Shown here in pieces: positions 42,510 through 52,681 of a DNA stretch of 64,000 nt (position 1 is its first letter; each line of letters begins with the position of its first letter). The stretch spans positions 124,001-188,000 of the forward strand of contig CAWHNS010000020.1 in assembly GCA_963830715.1 (NCBI GenBank), in the 5' to 3' direction. Below the pieces are notes generated by a model, which was given only the letters and a program-made list of their open reading frames with translations, made no database searches and was not told the DNA's origin. Source of the stretch: CAVVMA01 sp963830715 (GTDB taxonomy: Bacteria > Desulfobacterota > Binatia > Binatales > Binataceae). The position numbers were made by a program, and so were the translations under genes.

Positions 42510-45458
42510 CTACGTTCCAGTGCCCGCCAGAACCACGCGATGCGGGCTGTTGTCGTCCGGGCTGTCGGTAATGCCCAGGCTGGCTTTGCGCGCGCCCGCC
42601 GCATGGGGCTTGAAGGCGATCGAAATGGTGCAAATCGAGTGCGCGGGCTGAGTAGATTCGCAAGTCGTCGCGGTCTGGATGAAGTCGTTTCGATTGCTCC
42701 CGACGATCGCAATGTTCATCGTGAGGCTTGTATCGAGCGGATTGTCTACAAACACCTGCTTTGTCGCACTCTGAGAGCCGACCCTTTGATTAGCGAATTG
42801 CAGCGCTAACGGAACGACCGCCACCTGGATCATCTTGTAAGCACCACGGCCGTGAGTGGCGGCAAAGATCGTCGCATTCCTGTTCTGCTCCAGATCGAGC
42901 ACCGGCACGTTCGGAATCACGCCCTGGTTGAACGGGCTCCAGTTAGTGCCGCCGTTGGTGCTCCGGAAGACGCCGACATCCGTGCCTATCAACACGGTAT
43001 TGCCGCTCGAGTCCTCACGTTCCACCATTACCTTCTCGACCGGTACGTCCGGCAGATTCCCGGTGGCGTTTGCCCAGGCCGCACCGGAATTCCTGGTTCG
43101 GAAAACATGTCCGATCCCCGTAATCGATTTGAAACCTGACACGCTCAGGTATGCGTCCCGAGGATCGGACGGATTGATACCGATGCTGGTGCCCTGAGTC
43201 TTTCTCTTATCGAACGGCAGAGCGCCGTCGATCCGGGTCCAGTGGGCGCCGCTGTTCATCGTCGCCTGGCTTGTGGTCCATACTTGAAAGGGAATCGCGC
43301 CTGTCTGCTGCGAGAGCGCATAGGCTCTGGTGTGGTCCGACGGGGCGAACTCGATGTCGGACAATGCGCAGGCGGAGCCGGCTGGCAAACATCCCGTGAG
43401 ATTCTGGTTACTCTGGCGCTGCCAGGTCGCCATCGCGTCGGTCGAAACGTAAATTCCATGACCGCCTATGAGCACGCGCTTCGCCGTGGCCGGATCGACT
43501 GCCAGGGGTGGATAGAAGGCTGCCGTATCTACGCCCATGACTGGGCGTATGCTCAAAGTGCGAGTCCAGGTATTGCCGCCATCGGTGGAACGCGCGAGGT
43601 CCGCCATCCCGTTGGTGCTTGCAAAGGTATGGTAGGCGAACAAGGGATTGGTGGGATCGATGAGCGCCATTCCGCCATCGGCGGTATCCACTCCAGTCCA
43701 TCCCAACGCGCCGGTGTAGAGTTGCGTGCCGTTGTCCTGGAATCCGGCCAGCGCCCTGTTGTCGTCTTGAGGATCGGGTCCGATTCCCTGGATCTGTCCC
43801 GTGTTCAGCGTTTCGTTGAGCGAAGTCCAGGTATCCCCGGCGCCGCTGTTGAGCAGAAAGATTCCGCCGTCATTGCCTACGTACACCTTGCTCGAGTCGG
43901 TCGGATCGAAGACGATCGCGTGCTGGTCGGAGTGAACTCCGCCCGGCGCGCCAAGGAAGGTCCACGTCGCGCCTGAGTCGGTGGTGCGATAGATTCCGAC
44001 ACCGCCGAAGTAGGCGACGTTATGATCGCCCGGAGCGATCTCCAGATTCTGATCGTAGATCGATTGGGAAAATATCGGACCGGGGCCAGCGGTCGATCCA
44101 TCGAGAGTAATCGTTTGGTTCATGACACCGGCTGTACCGCAGGTGGCGGTGCTCCATCTCGCGCCAGAGTTGGTGGTCTCCGCACAGGGGGTCTTCATTC
44201 GCGTCCAGCTTCCGCCGCCGTCGAAAGATGCGAAGAAGCCCTTGTAGACATCACCCTTGTCGCTCCCGATCATCGCGTAGGTTGCGCCCGTGCCGTCGCG
44301 CGCGGACACCACGCTCGAGCGGCCCTTGGTGCTTACCAGATTCGTCACGGGACTGAAGAACGAAAACGATGAAACGCAGGGAGTCAGCGCACTGTAGATT
44401 CCGCCTGCGACGCTTCCGTTGCCATCAAACCCGGCGAAGATGCCGGTCGAAAGCTCTCCGATTGTAGGATCGAACACTTCCCCTGGTGACAAACTCCTGA
44501 TCGCCCCCCCGGTAGCAGGGTCGGCTCTGGTCCGATGCCACGTGAGACCCGAATCCAGCGACTCATAAGTGGATCCACCGGCGCTTCCTTCCACAAAGCC
44601 GGCATCGGTCCGACTGAAGCTGCGTCCGTTGCCGGTCCCCGCATAAAAATTCTGGCAGGCCGGAGAAAACGTGGTAAACGCCTGATAGGGCCCGACGCCG
44701 TTGAACTCGCCGGGGTTGACCCGTGTCCACGTATCGCCGAGATCGGTGGTTTTGAACAGACCCTGGCCGTAGGTCGAATCGCCGCCGAAAAAGTTGTTCC
44801 CCTCCCCGGTCCCCACGTACAGAGCCGGCGGACTGGAGTTGGCTGAATCGAATGCCAGCGAACCGATCGCCTGGGTAGGCAACTTGTCGCCGATCGACCT
44901 GAAGGTCGCGCCATGATCGGTGCTGTACCAGACGCCGCCACTGGCAGCTCCGACAAAAATATCGCCGCTGGCATCAAGCGCGATCGCGCTGACACGCCCA
45001 CTTGCCGTGAACTTGGGACCAAACCTGAAGCCGCCAAAGTTCGCGTCCTGGTTGTTCATCGGCTGTGGTCCGATCGCCGTCCAGGTCGCACCGCCAGTCG
45101 AATTTGTCAACGCGCCCAGCGATTGCGCCGCCTCCATCGCGCGCATCTGCTCGACGGCAGGCCTCAGCCCCTGCCTGGGCACGCCGAACTGCAACCCACG
45201 ATGGTTTAATTCATAGCGCTCGCGATCGATTCTCTGCTGGAGCGTCAGATAAGGCGCGGGCATCGTAGCGTCGATCGACCCACTGGGCGGCGGCGTGATG
45301 GTGGGTGGCGGTGTGCCGCCGGGCGAAGCGCCGAACGACCGGACGGCTATCAGCGCGACGGCAAATGCGGCGAGAAGGAGGCCTGGAACAATCCTCATCT
45401 GGCCAGCGTCCCTTGGTCTCCAGCAACTCGCGGACGCCTTTGCGTGGATGCGCAACAT
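42510..45458 (-). CDS. secreted BNR/sortilin-like beta-propeller protein
   Basis: About 982 residues. GAGGAGGG sits 7 bases before ATG 45458; an internal ATG at 45398 would put the signal (IVPGLLLAAFAVALIAV) at the extreme N terminus. The body repeats Asp-box/BNR units such as STDHGATFRSIGDK, TTDLGDTWTRVNPG, TTDSGATWTFLGAP and STDGGNTWTRTL. The C terminus (SLTMNIAIVGSNRNDFIQTA, SICTISIAFKPHAAGARKAS) is an HYDIN-like Ig domain. It is likely a surface or secreted binding protein. Flanking duplication at both sides suggests it was inserted between a CBS gene and the formate dehydrogenase gene. Confidence 0.8.
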   Translation of the reverse strand: MLRIHAKASASCWRPRDAGQMRIVPGLLLAAFAVALIAVRSFGASPGGTPPPTITPPPSGSIDATMPAPYLTLQQRIDRERYELNHRGLQFGVPRQGLRPAVEQMRAMEAAQSLGALTNSTGGATWTAIGPQPMNNQDANFGGFRFGPKFTASGRVSAIALDASGDIFVGAASGGVWYSTDHGATFRSIGDKLPTQAIGSLAFDSANSSPPALYVGTGEGNNFFGGDSTYGQGLFKTTDLGDTWTRVNPGEFNGVGPYQAFTTFSPACQNFYAGTGNGRSFSRTDAGFVEGSAGGSTYESLDSGLTWHRTRADPATGGAIRSLSPGEVFDPTIGELSTGIFAGFDGNGSVAGGIYSALTPCVSSFSFFSPVTNLVSTKGRSSVVSARDGTGATYAMIGSDKGDVYKGFFASFDGGGSWTRMKTPCAETTNSGARWSTATCGTAGVMNQTITLDGSTAGPGPIFSQSIYDQNLEIAPGDHNVAYFGGVGIYRTTDSGATWTFLGAPGGVHSDQHAIVFDPTDSSKVYVGNDGGIFLLNSGAGDTWTSLNETLNTGQIQGIGPDPQDDNRALAGFQDNGTQLYTGALGWTGVDTADGGMALIDPTNPLFAYHTFASTNGMADLARSTDGGNTWTRTLSIRPVMGVDTAAFYPPLAVDPATAKRVLIGGHGIYVSTDAMATWQRQSNQNLTGCLPAGSACALSDIEFAPSDHTRAYALSQQTGAIPFQVWTTSQATMNSGAHWTRIDGALPFDKRKTQGTSIGINPSDPRDAYLSVSGFKSITGIGHVFRTRNSGAAWANATGNLPDVPVEKVMVEREDSSGNTVLIGTDVGVFRSTNGGTNWSPFNQGVIPNVPVLDLEQNRNATIFAATHGRGAYKMIQVAVVPLALQFANQRVGSQSATKQVFVDNPLDTSLTMNIAIVGSNRNDFIQTATTCESTQPAHSICTISIAFKPHAAGARKASLGITDSPDDNSPHRVVLAGTGT

Positions 45459-45608
45459 TGGCTGTCCCTCCTCAGAAGTTAATCCGCCTCGCATCTTTGG
45501 CACATTCCGCCGAAATTGGATAGTTGACTGCTGCGATCACATGGTTGACTCCTGGTCGAGCCGGAATTCGGTCGCTCTCCGCCGGCGTAGGGCGGACTCC
45601 CCATTCGC

Positions 45609-45660
45609 CATCGTTACCGAGGGCGACTTCGCATGCGATGGTTGCGCGCAAGAGCCGTGA
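45609..45660 (+). repeat. 52-bp duplicated 3' end of the CBS gene
   Basis: CATCGTTACCGAGGGCGACT through AAGAGCCGTGA matches the end of the CBS gene (42305-42356) with about four differences; similarity continues some 30 bp past the stop into the end of fdhA. It is not translated as part of a complete gene. With the parent copy it forms direct repeats around the propeller gene. Confidence 0.8.
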
Positions 45661-45678
45661 GGCTCCAGCGCCCCCGTC

Positions 45679-48283
45679 TTACTCTTCGCCGGGTTCGACT
45701 TCGATCGCGGTCAGCTTGTATTCCGGGCAATCCGTCAGACGATCGCGGACATCGCTGGTCAGTGCGTTGGTTGAGGTCGCCGGATCGTGAAAACTGAGAA
45801 ATACTACGCCCGGCGAAACGCGGTCAGTCACGCGCGCTGTAGCATGTGCCTCGCCGAATCGGCTTCGCAGCCGGACGCGCGCGCCGTCCCCTATGCTTCG
45901 AGCGGCAGCGTCGCGCGGATGAATTTCGAGTTCGTCCGACGGCCGCAGCCGAAGATTCGAACTGCGGCGCGTCATAGTCCCGGCATTGTAATGCTCGAGG
46001 ACCCGTCCGGTGATGAGACTCAGCTCGGCGCCAAAGCTCGGCGAGGGCTGGAACTCGACGCACGCCAACCGGGCGCGGCCGCGCGGAAAGCCGGTTTCGT
46101 AAAGTATCGGTGTTCCGGAATGGTCAGGAGATGGCACTGGCCATTGAAGCCCGTCGCCTTCCAGCCGAGCATAAGAGACGCCGGCATAGATCGGCGTCAG
46201 GCCGGCGATTTCGTCCATCACTTGAGACGGCGACGCGTCGGATTGCGGCAAGCCGGTGGCCGCCATCAGCGCCTCGATGATCTCGAGATCCGGGCGCGTG
46301 CCGGCGAGCGGGGCCAGGCGGCGCACTCTCTGGATGCGCCGCTCGCCGTTGGTGAAGGTGCCATTCTTCTCCAGGAAACTTGCGCCGGGAAGAACCACGT
46401 CGGCAAGTTTCGCAGTCTCGGAGAGAAATAGTTCCTGCACAACGAGAAACTCGAGAAGTCTCTCGAGCGCCTTGACCGTTTGGCCGGAATCCGGATCGGT
46501 CTGCACGACATCCTCCCCGAAGATGTACATCGCACGCACTTCGCCGCGCCGAGCCGCCTTGTGCATCTCCGGAATCGTCAGTCCGCGATTAGTGGGAAGG
46601 GTTCGTCCCCACGCCGATTCGAAGCTGGCGCGCGCGCCGGGATCGTCCACTCTTTGATAGCCGGGCAGGAACTCCGGATCGCATCCCATGTCTGCCGCAC
46701 CCTGAACGTTGTTCTGGCCGCGCAGAGGGTTTACTCCCACTCCAGCCCGGCCGAGGGCTCCGGTCAGAATCGCGAGATTGCAGAGCAGGCTGACCGCCTC
46801 GCTCCCCTGGTAGTGCTCGGTGACGCCCAGACCGTGAAACATCATCGGCGATCGAGCGGTGGCGTAACGACGCGCCACCTCGCGCACGATCGCCGGCAAG
46901 ATTCCCGTCAACGCCGCCATCGCCTCCGGCGTTTGCCGGCGAATGAACGGTTCATATGTCTCCCATCCCTCGACGCGATCGGCGATGAAGCTCCGGTTGG
47001 CGAGTCCCGCCTCCACGATCGCGCAGGCGAGCGAGTTGAAGAGCGGAACGTTCGCGCCAGGGCGCACCTGCAAATGCAGATCCGCCATTGCCGCGAGTTC
47101 GGTATGGCGCGGATCGATCACGATCAGCGTCGCGCCGCGCAGTGCTGCCTGCTTGATCCTCGCCCCGACAATCGGATGAGCCTCGGTCACGTTCGCACCG
47201 ACGATGAGCAGAAGGTCGGCCTCTTCTATGTCCGCGAACGAATTGGTCGCGGCGCCGGTGCCGAACGACTCGCGCATTCCGGCTGCTGACGGGGCGTGGC
47301 ATACGCGCGCGCAGCAGTCCACATTGTTGGTGCCGAGGCCGGTGCGAAACCATTTCTGAAAGAGGTAGTTCTCCTCGTTGGTGCAGCGCGAGGACGAGAG
47401 CCCGGCGCTGAAAGATCGCAGGCGAAGAAACTCGCCGGCGACCAGGCCGATCGCTTCCTCCCATGACGCCCGCGCGAGCCTGCCGTTGCGCCGGATGAGC
47501 GGAGCGGTGAGGCGTTCGCGATGGCGAGCGAAGGCGTGGGAGTAGCGGCCCTTCACGCACAGATGGCCGCGGTTAACGACCGCGTCGTGGGCGCCATCGA
47601 TAAGTGCGATCCGATCTGCGTCCACATGAACCTGAAGCTGGCATCCGACGCCGCAGTAGCCGCAGGTCGTGCGCACAGAGCCCGCGGGCGCGGGATGCCC
47701 CTCGCGATCGACGTCGCTCAACGCACGCGTCGGGCAGACGGTCACGCACGCGCCGCAGCTTACGCAGTCACTATCCGCGAACTTCTCGAACCCCCAAGCG
47801 AGGTGAGAACCGGCTCCGCGCCCTTCGACCGCATAGACGAATTGTCCCTGAATTTCAGCGCAAGCCCGCTCGCACAGTCTGCAAAGGATGCAACGCGTCA
47901 GGTCGATCCGAAGGTAAGGATGGCTGGCATCGACTCGCGCTGTTTCACGCCGAACCGCATAGCGCCGCCCGGTTGCACCCCAGGCCGACAGTTCCGCGCC
48001 GACACTTCCGAGTGGGGACCGATTCGGCGAGCATCAATTCGCCGAGGTCGCGGCGGTACGCCGCCAGCGCGGCAGAGTCAGTGAGCACTGTCATTCCATC
48101 GAGTGCGGGTGTAGAACACGCTGCGACATAGCGGCCATCCGCCTCTACCAGGCACGAGCGGCAGTGCCCACCAACCGACAAACGCCGGTCGTAACAGAAC
48201 GCGGCGATCTCCGCTCCCGCGGCGCGGCACGTCTCGAGCAGCGTTCCTCTCGCTTCCACTTGCCGCTGGTTCAGGGTGATCAT
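45679..48283 (-). pseudogene. fdsA: NAD-linked formate dehydrogenase alpha subunit, frameshifted
   Basis: Frame one from ATG 48283 encodes the N-terminal 2Fe-2S domain (CYDRRLSVGGHCRSCLVEAD). A second frame supplies CILCRLCERACAE and CVSCGACVTVCPTRAL Fe-S sites, then the molybdopterin domain. In the frame starting 47745, a 4Fe-4S site uses C28, C31, C35 and C63, and ARVCH puts Cys149 where FDH enzymes have Cys or Sec at molybdenum. One extra base near 48005 separates the frames. The restored protein (about 867 residues) is FdsA-like and oxidises formate to CO2. The stop is 18 bp before the duplicated CBS end. Confidence 0.85.
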
Positions 48284-49830
48284 TCCAGAACTTCTTCGCC
48301 GAAGTGTTCGAGCAAATCACGGATCGGTCGAGGAACTCCCGAGCCGAAGCCGCAGAGACTTCCCATCTCAAGCGTCGAGAGCAACCGCTCCAGGACGGCA
48401 CGCTCGCGTATTCCACCGAGCAGAGAAGTTCCGACACGGCACGGGGTGCAACTGCCGCACGACTCGGCGGCAGCGAAGGCGAAGAGGTGCTCCGCCAGAG
48501 CGCGCGGAGATACGCTGTCATCGAGGACGACAATCCCGGCATGGCCCATCCCAGGAAGGGAATCGAAGGAAAGCGGAATGTCGAAGCGCGAGGCGGGAAC
48601 AACCCGGCCCATGGGGCCTCCGACCAGTGCCATTTTCCAGCGCCGGCCGGGCGGGGCGCCCTGGCCGGCTTCTTCGAGCACGCGGGTGAGCGGCGTGCCC
48701 AATCGGACCTCGACGATTGTCGGCCGCGCCACCGCACCGGACAGGCTCACCGCCTTGGTGCCGCTGCCCCGGCGCGTGCGCGCGATCCACGGCACGATCG
48801 CCAGGGTCTCAACGTTCTGCACCACCGTCGGAACGCCCCAAAGCCCGTGCCGAGCCGGGTACGGAGGACGCACGCGCGGCTCTCCGCGCAAACCCTGAAT
48901 CGAATTGAGGAGCGCAGTTTCCTCGCCGCAGACGTATGAGCCGCCTCCGGAGACGACTTCGACGTTGAACTGATCTCCGAGCAGCGTCGCATCGCGGGCC
49001 TCGCGGATCGCGGCGCGCATCACCCGCTGCGCTTGTGGATATTCACTTCGGATGTAGACGACGCCACGCCGAGCACCGATAGCGCGGGCACACGCGAGCA
49101 TTCCAGCCAATACTGCGTGCGGATCTTCTTCCAGCAGCAGCCGATCGACATAGCTACCTGGGTCGCCCTCGTCACCGTTGGCGACGACGTAACGCTCGAC
49201 GCCAGGAGCGTCACGGGCTGCGCGCCATTTGGCGGCGGTCGGGAAAGCCGCGCCGCCACGGCCTCGAAGGTGCGTGTGCTCGAGAGCGGACAGGATCGCA
49301 TTGCCGTCGGGAAGGTCGTATTCGTCCAGCGGCGGGCGGCTTCTGAAGCCGATGAGATTGCGCAGGACCACCGGGGGATCCGCCATCGCAGTGCGCGGTA
49401 TCGCGGCGGATGGAATTGATGGTGGCGGGCTGGCCGCGACCGCGTTCAACCATTCGGCCACGGGCTGAGTGGGAGGACGGGTGAAGACCGAGTCGCCGCG
49501 ACGAAACGATGGGCCGGCGAAACAGTGCCCGAGACAACGCACGGCGCGAATTGAGCCTGCTGAGCGGAGCCGCTCCGCCAACTGTGCACCGCCGGCGAAA
49601 TGGCACGCGGTTCCATCGCAGACCTCGGTTTCATGGCCCAGATCGTCATAGAAGGTTCGCAGGCCGCGGATCGCGGCGATTGGCAGCCCGCGACGCGCCC
49701 TGATCTCGAGGTCGTTCTTCCCGTCGAGCAGATCGCGGACCGCGTTGCCCTCCGGGGGCGAACCCGGCACTCGGCGGCGAGACCCATTCGAGCAGACGCA
49801 GGCGGCCGTTTGCGCCTTGGCCTGCCGCAA
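48280..49830 (-). CDS. fdsB: formate dehydrogenase beta/gamma fusion (NuoE-NuoF-like)
   Basis: 516 residues. The N-terminal part is a thioredoxin-like NuoE/FdsG domain with a 2Fe-2S site CDGTACHFAGG and CLGHCFAGP. The NuoF part has the FMN/NADH region GRGGAAFPTAAKWRAARDAP and VVANGDEGDPGSYVDRLLLE, and the 4Fe-4S site SCGSCTPCRVGTS. It passes electrons from the alpha subunit to NAD+. The NuoE portion is short and the N terminus may be truncated by an indel. The stop overlaps the alpha-subunit start (ATGA). Confidence 0.88.
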   Translation of the reverse strand: MRQAKAQTAACVCSNGSRRRVPGSPPEGNAVRDLLDGKNDLEIRARRGLPIAAIRGLRTFYDDLGHETEVCDGTACHFAGGAQLAERLRSAGSIRAVRCLGHCFAGPSFRRGDSVFTRPPTQPVAEWLNAVAASPPPSIPSAAIPRTAMADPPVVLRNLIGFRSRPPLDEYDLPDGNAILSALEHTHLRGRGGAAFPTAAKWRAARDAPGVERYVVANGDEGDPGSYVDRLLLEEDPHAVLAGMLACARAIGARRGVVYIRSEYPQAQRVMRAAIREARDATLLGDQFNVEVVSGGGSYVCGEETALLNSIQGLRGEPRVRPPYPARHGLWGVPTVVQNVETLAIVPWIARTRRGSGTKAVSLSGAVARPTIVEVRLGTPLTRVLEEAGQGAPPGRRWKMALVGGPMGRVVPASRFDIPLSFDSLPGMGHAGIVVLDDSVSPRALAEHLFAFAAAESCGSCTPCRVGTSLLGGIRERAVLERLLSTLEMGSLCGFGSGVPRPIRDLLEHFGEEVLE

Positions 49831-49857
49831 CGCCGTCAGCGACCCGCGACATCAGCT

Positions 49858-50333
49858 TCAGACCGGCGGATGCACGCGCACGCGCCCGCGATTGATCGAG
49901 ATAAAGACCTCCGCGACCAGGTTTCGCAGTTCCTGATTCACCGCGCCGCGAAGCCTCCGCGCGGCTTCATGAGCGAGGTCGTCGAGCGACAGCAAGCCAA
50001 CCAGCCTGCCGTCCTTGTCGGTCACCGGGAGCCGGCGTACGCCGTTTCGCCCCATCACTTGAGCGGCGACACCGAGATCGTCCTCGGCCTTGCAGAGAGA
50101 GCACTTTCCTGGCCATCGCGCCTTCGACGCGCAACGCTTCCAACGACTTGCCTTGGGTATAGGCTGCCATGCAGATGTCGCGATCGGTCAGGAAACCGAC
50201 CGGCCTTGACTGTTCGTCCACTACCGGAACGGCGCCGCAGGAATTCTCCCACATGATTTGCGCCGCCTTGATTCAGCGAATCGCGACGGATGACAGACCT
50301 TCGCGTCCCGATTCATGATCTGTTCAACTTGCA
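49858..50333 (-). pseudogene. CBS-domain protein with three frame breaks
   Basis: Start ATG 50333 (MQVEQIMNRDAKVCHPS) uses one frame; DSLNQ another; then AAQIMWENSCGAVPVVDEQS and PVGFLTDRDICMAAYTQGKS a third; and EDDLGVAAQVMGRNGVRRLP then VTDKDGRLVGLLSLDDLAHE a fourth. Each join is made by dropping one base: C near 50300, G near 50265 and G near 50085. The restored 150-residue protein has two CBS domains. Its position in the operon suggests it modulates formate dehydrogenase or the CoA-transferase in response to nucleotide levels. Confidence 0.7.
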
Positions 50334-51714
50334 TGGCCGTCTCTCTCCAGATGTTAACAGAAACGCTTTCAAGTCGATCGTTCGCGACCGCCGGTTCGGA
50401 CGCTCAGAGATATCCAGCCTGCGAGCGCCATCGCGAAGCTCGTCGCGAAACTTCGGATGAGCAATGCGAATTAGCGCCTCGGCCCGCTCGGCGGTGGATT
50501 TGCCGGTCAGGTCGGCCACCCCGTACTCGGTCACGATGTATTGAGTGTCGGCCCGCGGATCGGTGGTCGGTCCTTCTATCTTCGGCACGATGCGGGAGAC
50601 GGATCCTTTCGCCGCGGTGGAGTACGCAGTCAGAATAGACTTTCCCTCCCTGGACAATTGCGCGCCACGAACGAAGTCCAGCTGGCCTCCCGGCGCGCTG
50701 TACTGTCTGCCCTCAAGGGCTTCGGAGTTGACCTCGCCGTCAAGTCCGACTTCCAGAAAGGCGCTGATCGATATCACCCGATCGTTCTGCCCGATCACGT
50801 AAGGATCGTTAACATAGTCGACCGGGTACAGTTCCATGCTCGAATTGTCGTTCAAGAACTCGTAGAACGCTTCGTCGCCCGCGGCAAGAGTGAATACGTT
50901 CTTGTGCTGGTTGAGATTCTTGAACCTGTTGGTGACCGCACCTGATCTGAATGAGCGCTACCAGCGACGGCATCATCAGCTCGGTATGAATGCCCAGGTC
51001 CCTGTGGTTGACCAGCGCTTTGCAGACTGCATTTGGTACTCCGCCAATTCCGATTTGAAGCGTGGCCCGATCGGGCACCATCGCAACGATAAAGTTGCTG
51101 ATGCTTTCGTCGAGTTCCGTGGCCTGCCGCGAAGGGAGGGCGAACAACGGACTTTCGTTCTCAACGAGCGCGTCAACCTCGGAGATATGAACGCAGGAGT
51201 CCCCGAAAACGCGCGGCATCTTCGGGTTCACTTCGACGATCAGCGTTTTCGCAACGTGCGCAGTCGGGATCGTATAGTCTCCGTTGGTGCCGCAACTGAA
51301 GAATCCCGCCTTATCCATCGGAGCGACCATCATTACGAATGCATCGATCCCTATAGCGGCCAGGGTGCGCGGCATGGCGCTGAAGTTCCCCGGCATATAG
51401 AAAATGACCCGCCGATTGTCCTGTCGGCCTCGTTCGAACAGCATCCGCTCGACCACGGTAGGAAAGAACGGATACGGCTTGATCACGTCCATGTGGTCGT
51501 ACTTGAGAATGGTCGCCGCCGCGGCCGCAACCGAATGTGAATAATAGACACGAAGCTCTTCGATTCCGCCTCGCTTTACCCTCTCCTCGAGCGCCTTCAG
51601 CAGCGCCGGGGGTTCACTTATCGCCATGCCCATCGAAAGCGTCCCGCGCGCCGGAATAAGTTCCACTGCGGCCGCCGGCGTCATCAGTTTCGATCTGTAT
51701 TCAGCCTCGTACAT
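50313..51714 (-). pseudogene. acetyl-CoA hydrolase/4-hydroxybutyrate CoA-transferase family, frameshifted
   Basis: The first frame (ATG 51714) carries the N-terminal CoA-transferase domain (LIPARGTLSMGMAISEPPAL) and QIGIGGVPNAVCKALVNHRD. The second carries DNSSMELYPVDYVNDPYVIG, GGQLDFVRGAQLSREGKSIL and VTEYGVADLTGKSTAERAEA. One extra A near 50943 separates them. The restored protein of about 466 residues matches family length. The catalytic glutamate region is likely in VTEYGVADL. It moves CoA between acetate, butyrate or related acids. Confidence 0.82.
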
Positions 51715-52681
51715 TGATGCCCTTCAGGTCTTTCCTCGAGGTCGCACCACCTCCAGCGCCCTCCGGTATAAACTGCCCCGGAAAGAGTGACACACACGCC
51801 ATAACGTGCGTAATCGCGTCGGTATCGTATTCGTCCCCCGAGCGGTAGAATTCGAAAAACGAGTTCAATCGTGCGACGCGCTCGGGCCACGCCCCGACAG
51901 CCTGAAGGCCGAGAGAGACGCCAAAGTTGGTGAACGCAAATTTGACCGTGGACGCTCCCAACTCGCGGCAGAAGTAGCCCGGCGGATCGATCCACATCCG
52001 GTCAAGTATCGCGAGACTCCTCTCTCGCTGAACGCGCGCCCAACGCTCTTCGGGAAAGAAGCGCGCCATCCAGAGCATCATTCCAAGACCAAGGTCCTGG
52101 GTAATGACCAGGTTCTGATAGCTTCGTTCGACGATGGTTTTCATCTACCGGATCTCGTCTGCCAGCGCGTTTTCGTCGAGTAGCCGGTAAACGATGTAGC
52201 CATGGAATGGATCGAGCGAGCCGAATCCGAAGCCGGGATACGGCCCGCTCAAGTCTTCGAGCATTTTCCAGCGCACGCCACAGCCCGGAACCACGAAAGC
52301 GGAATGGATGTCTTTCACCAGTCGAATCGCTTTCGTGCGATATTCCGGAACGATCCTGCCCAGTCGCGACAGCGCATAGACCCAGGTCGCGAGATAATGA
52401 AAATATTGGCCGTCGCGATCCGGAGCTTCGCCAATTCGGAGACCGCGCGCGCGTCCGAGCACGCGCTCGGTTTCGGACACGACCCGCTCGGCTTCGTCCA
52501 GGAACTCGTCGCGCCGCAGTTCGTGGTAGATAGAGACCAACAGGACAACACCGAAGGCGTCAGTCCACAGGTATCGCATTCCGTTGGGCCAGATGCGTTG
52601 CTCGCGCATCCGCTCAAGCCTGCCTAATACCTTCGCAACGCTCGCATCCATCTCAGATGTCCGTCGGCCGCGGACCGTCAA
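51701..52681 (-). pseudogene. (alpha/alpha)-type protein interrupted by an in-frame stop
   Basis: One continuous frame is split by a TAG at 52145-52147 that is immediately followed by ATG. The first half includes MRYLWTDAFGVVLLVSIYHE, YFHYLATWVYALSRLGRIVP and LDPFHGYIVYRLLDENALAD. The second includes LVITQDLGLGMMLWMARFFP and WIDPPGYFCRELGASTVKFA. Together about 325 residues of helical, aromatic-rich sequence resembling an (alpha/alpha) toroid, but with no enzyme family recognised. It could be two separate proteins translated by stop-start coupling, but the halves look interdependent. Start could be TTG 52681 or ATG 52651. Confidence 0.55.
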
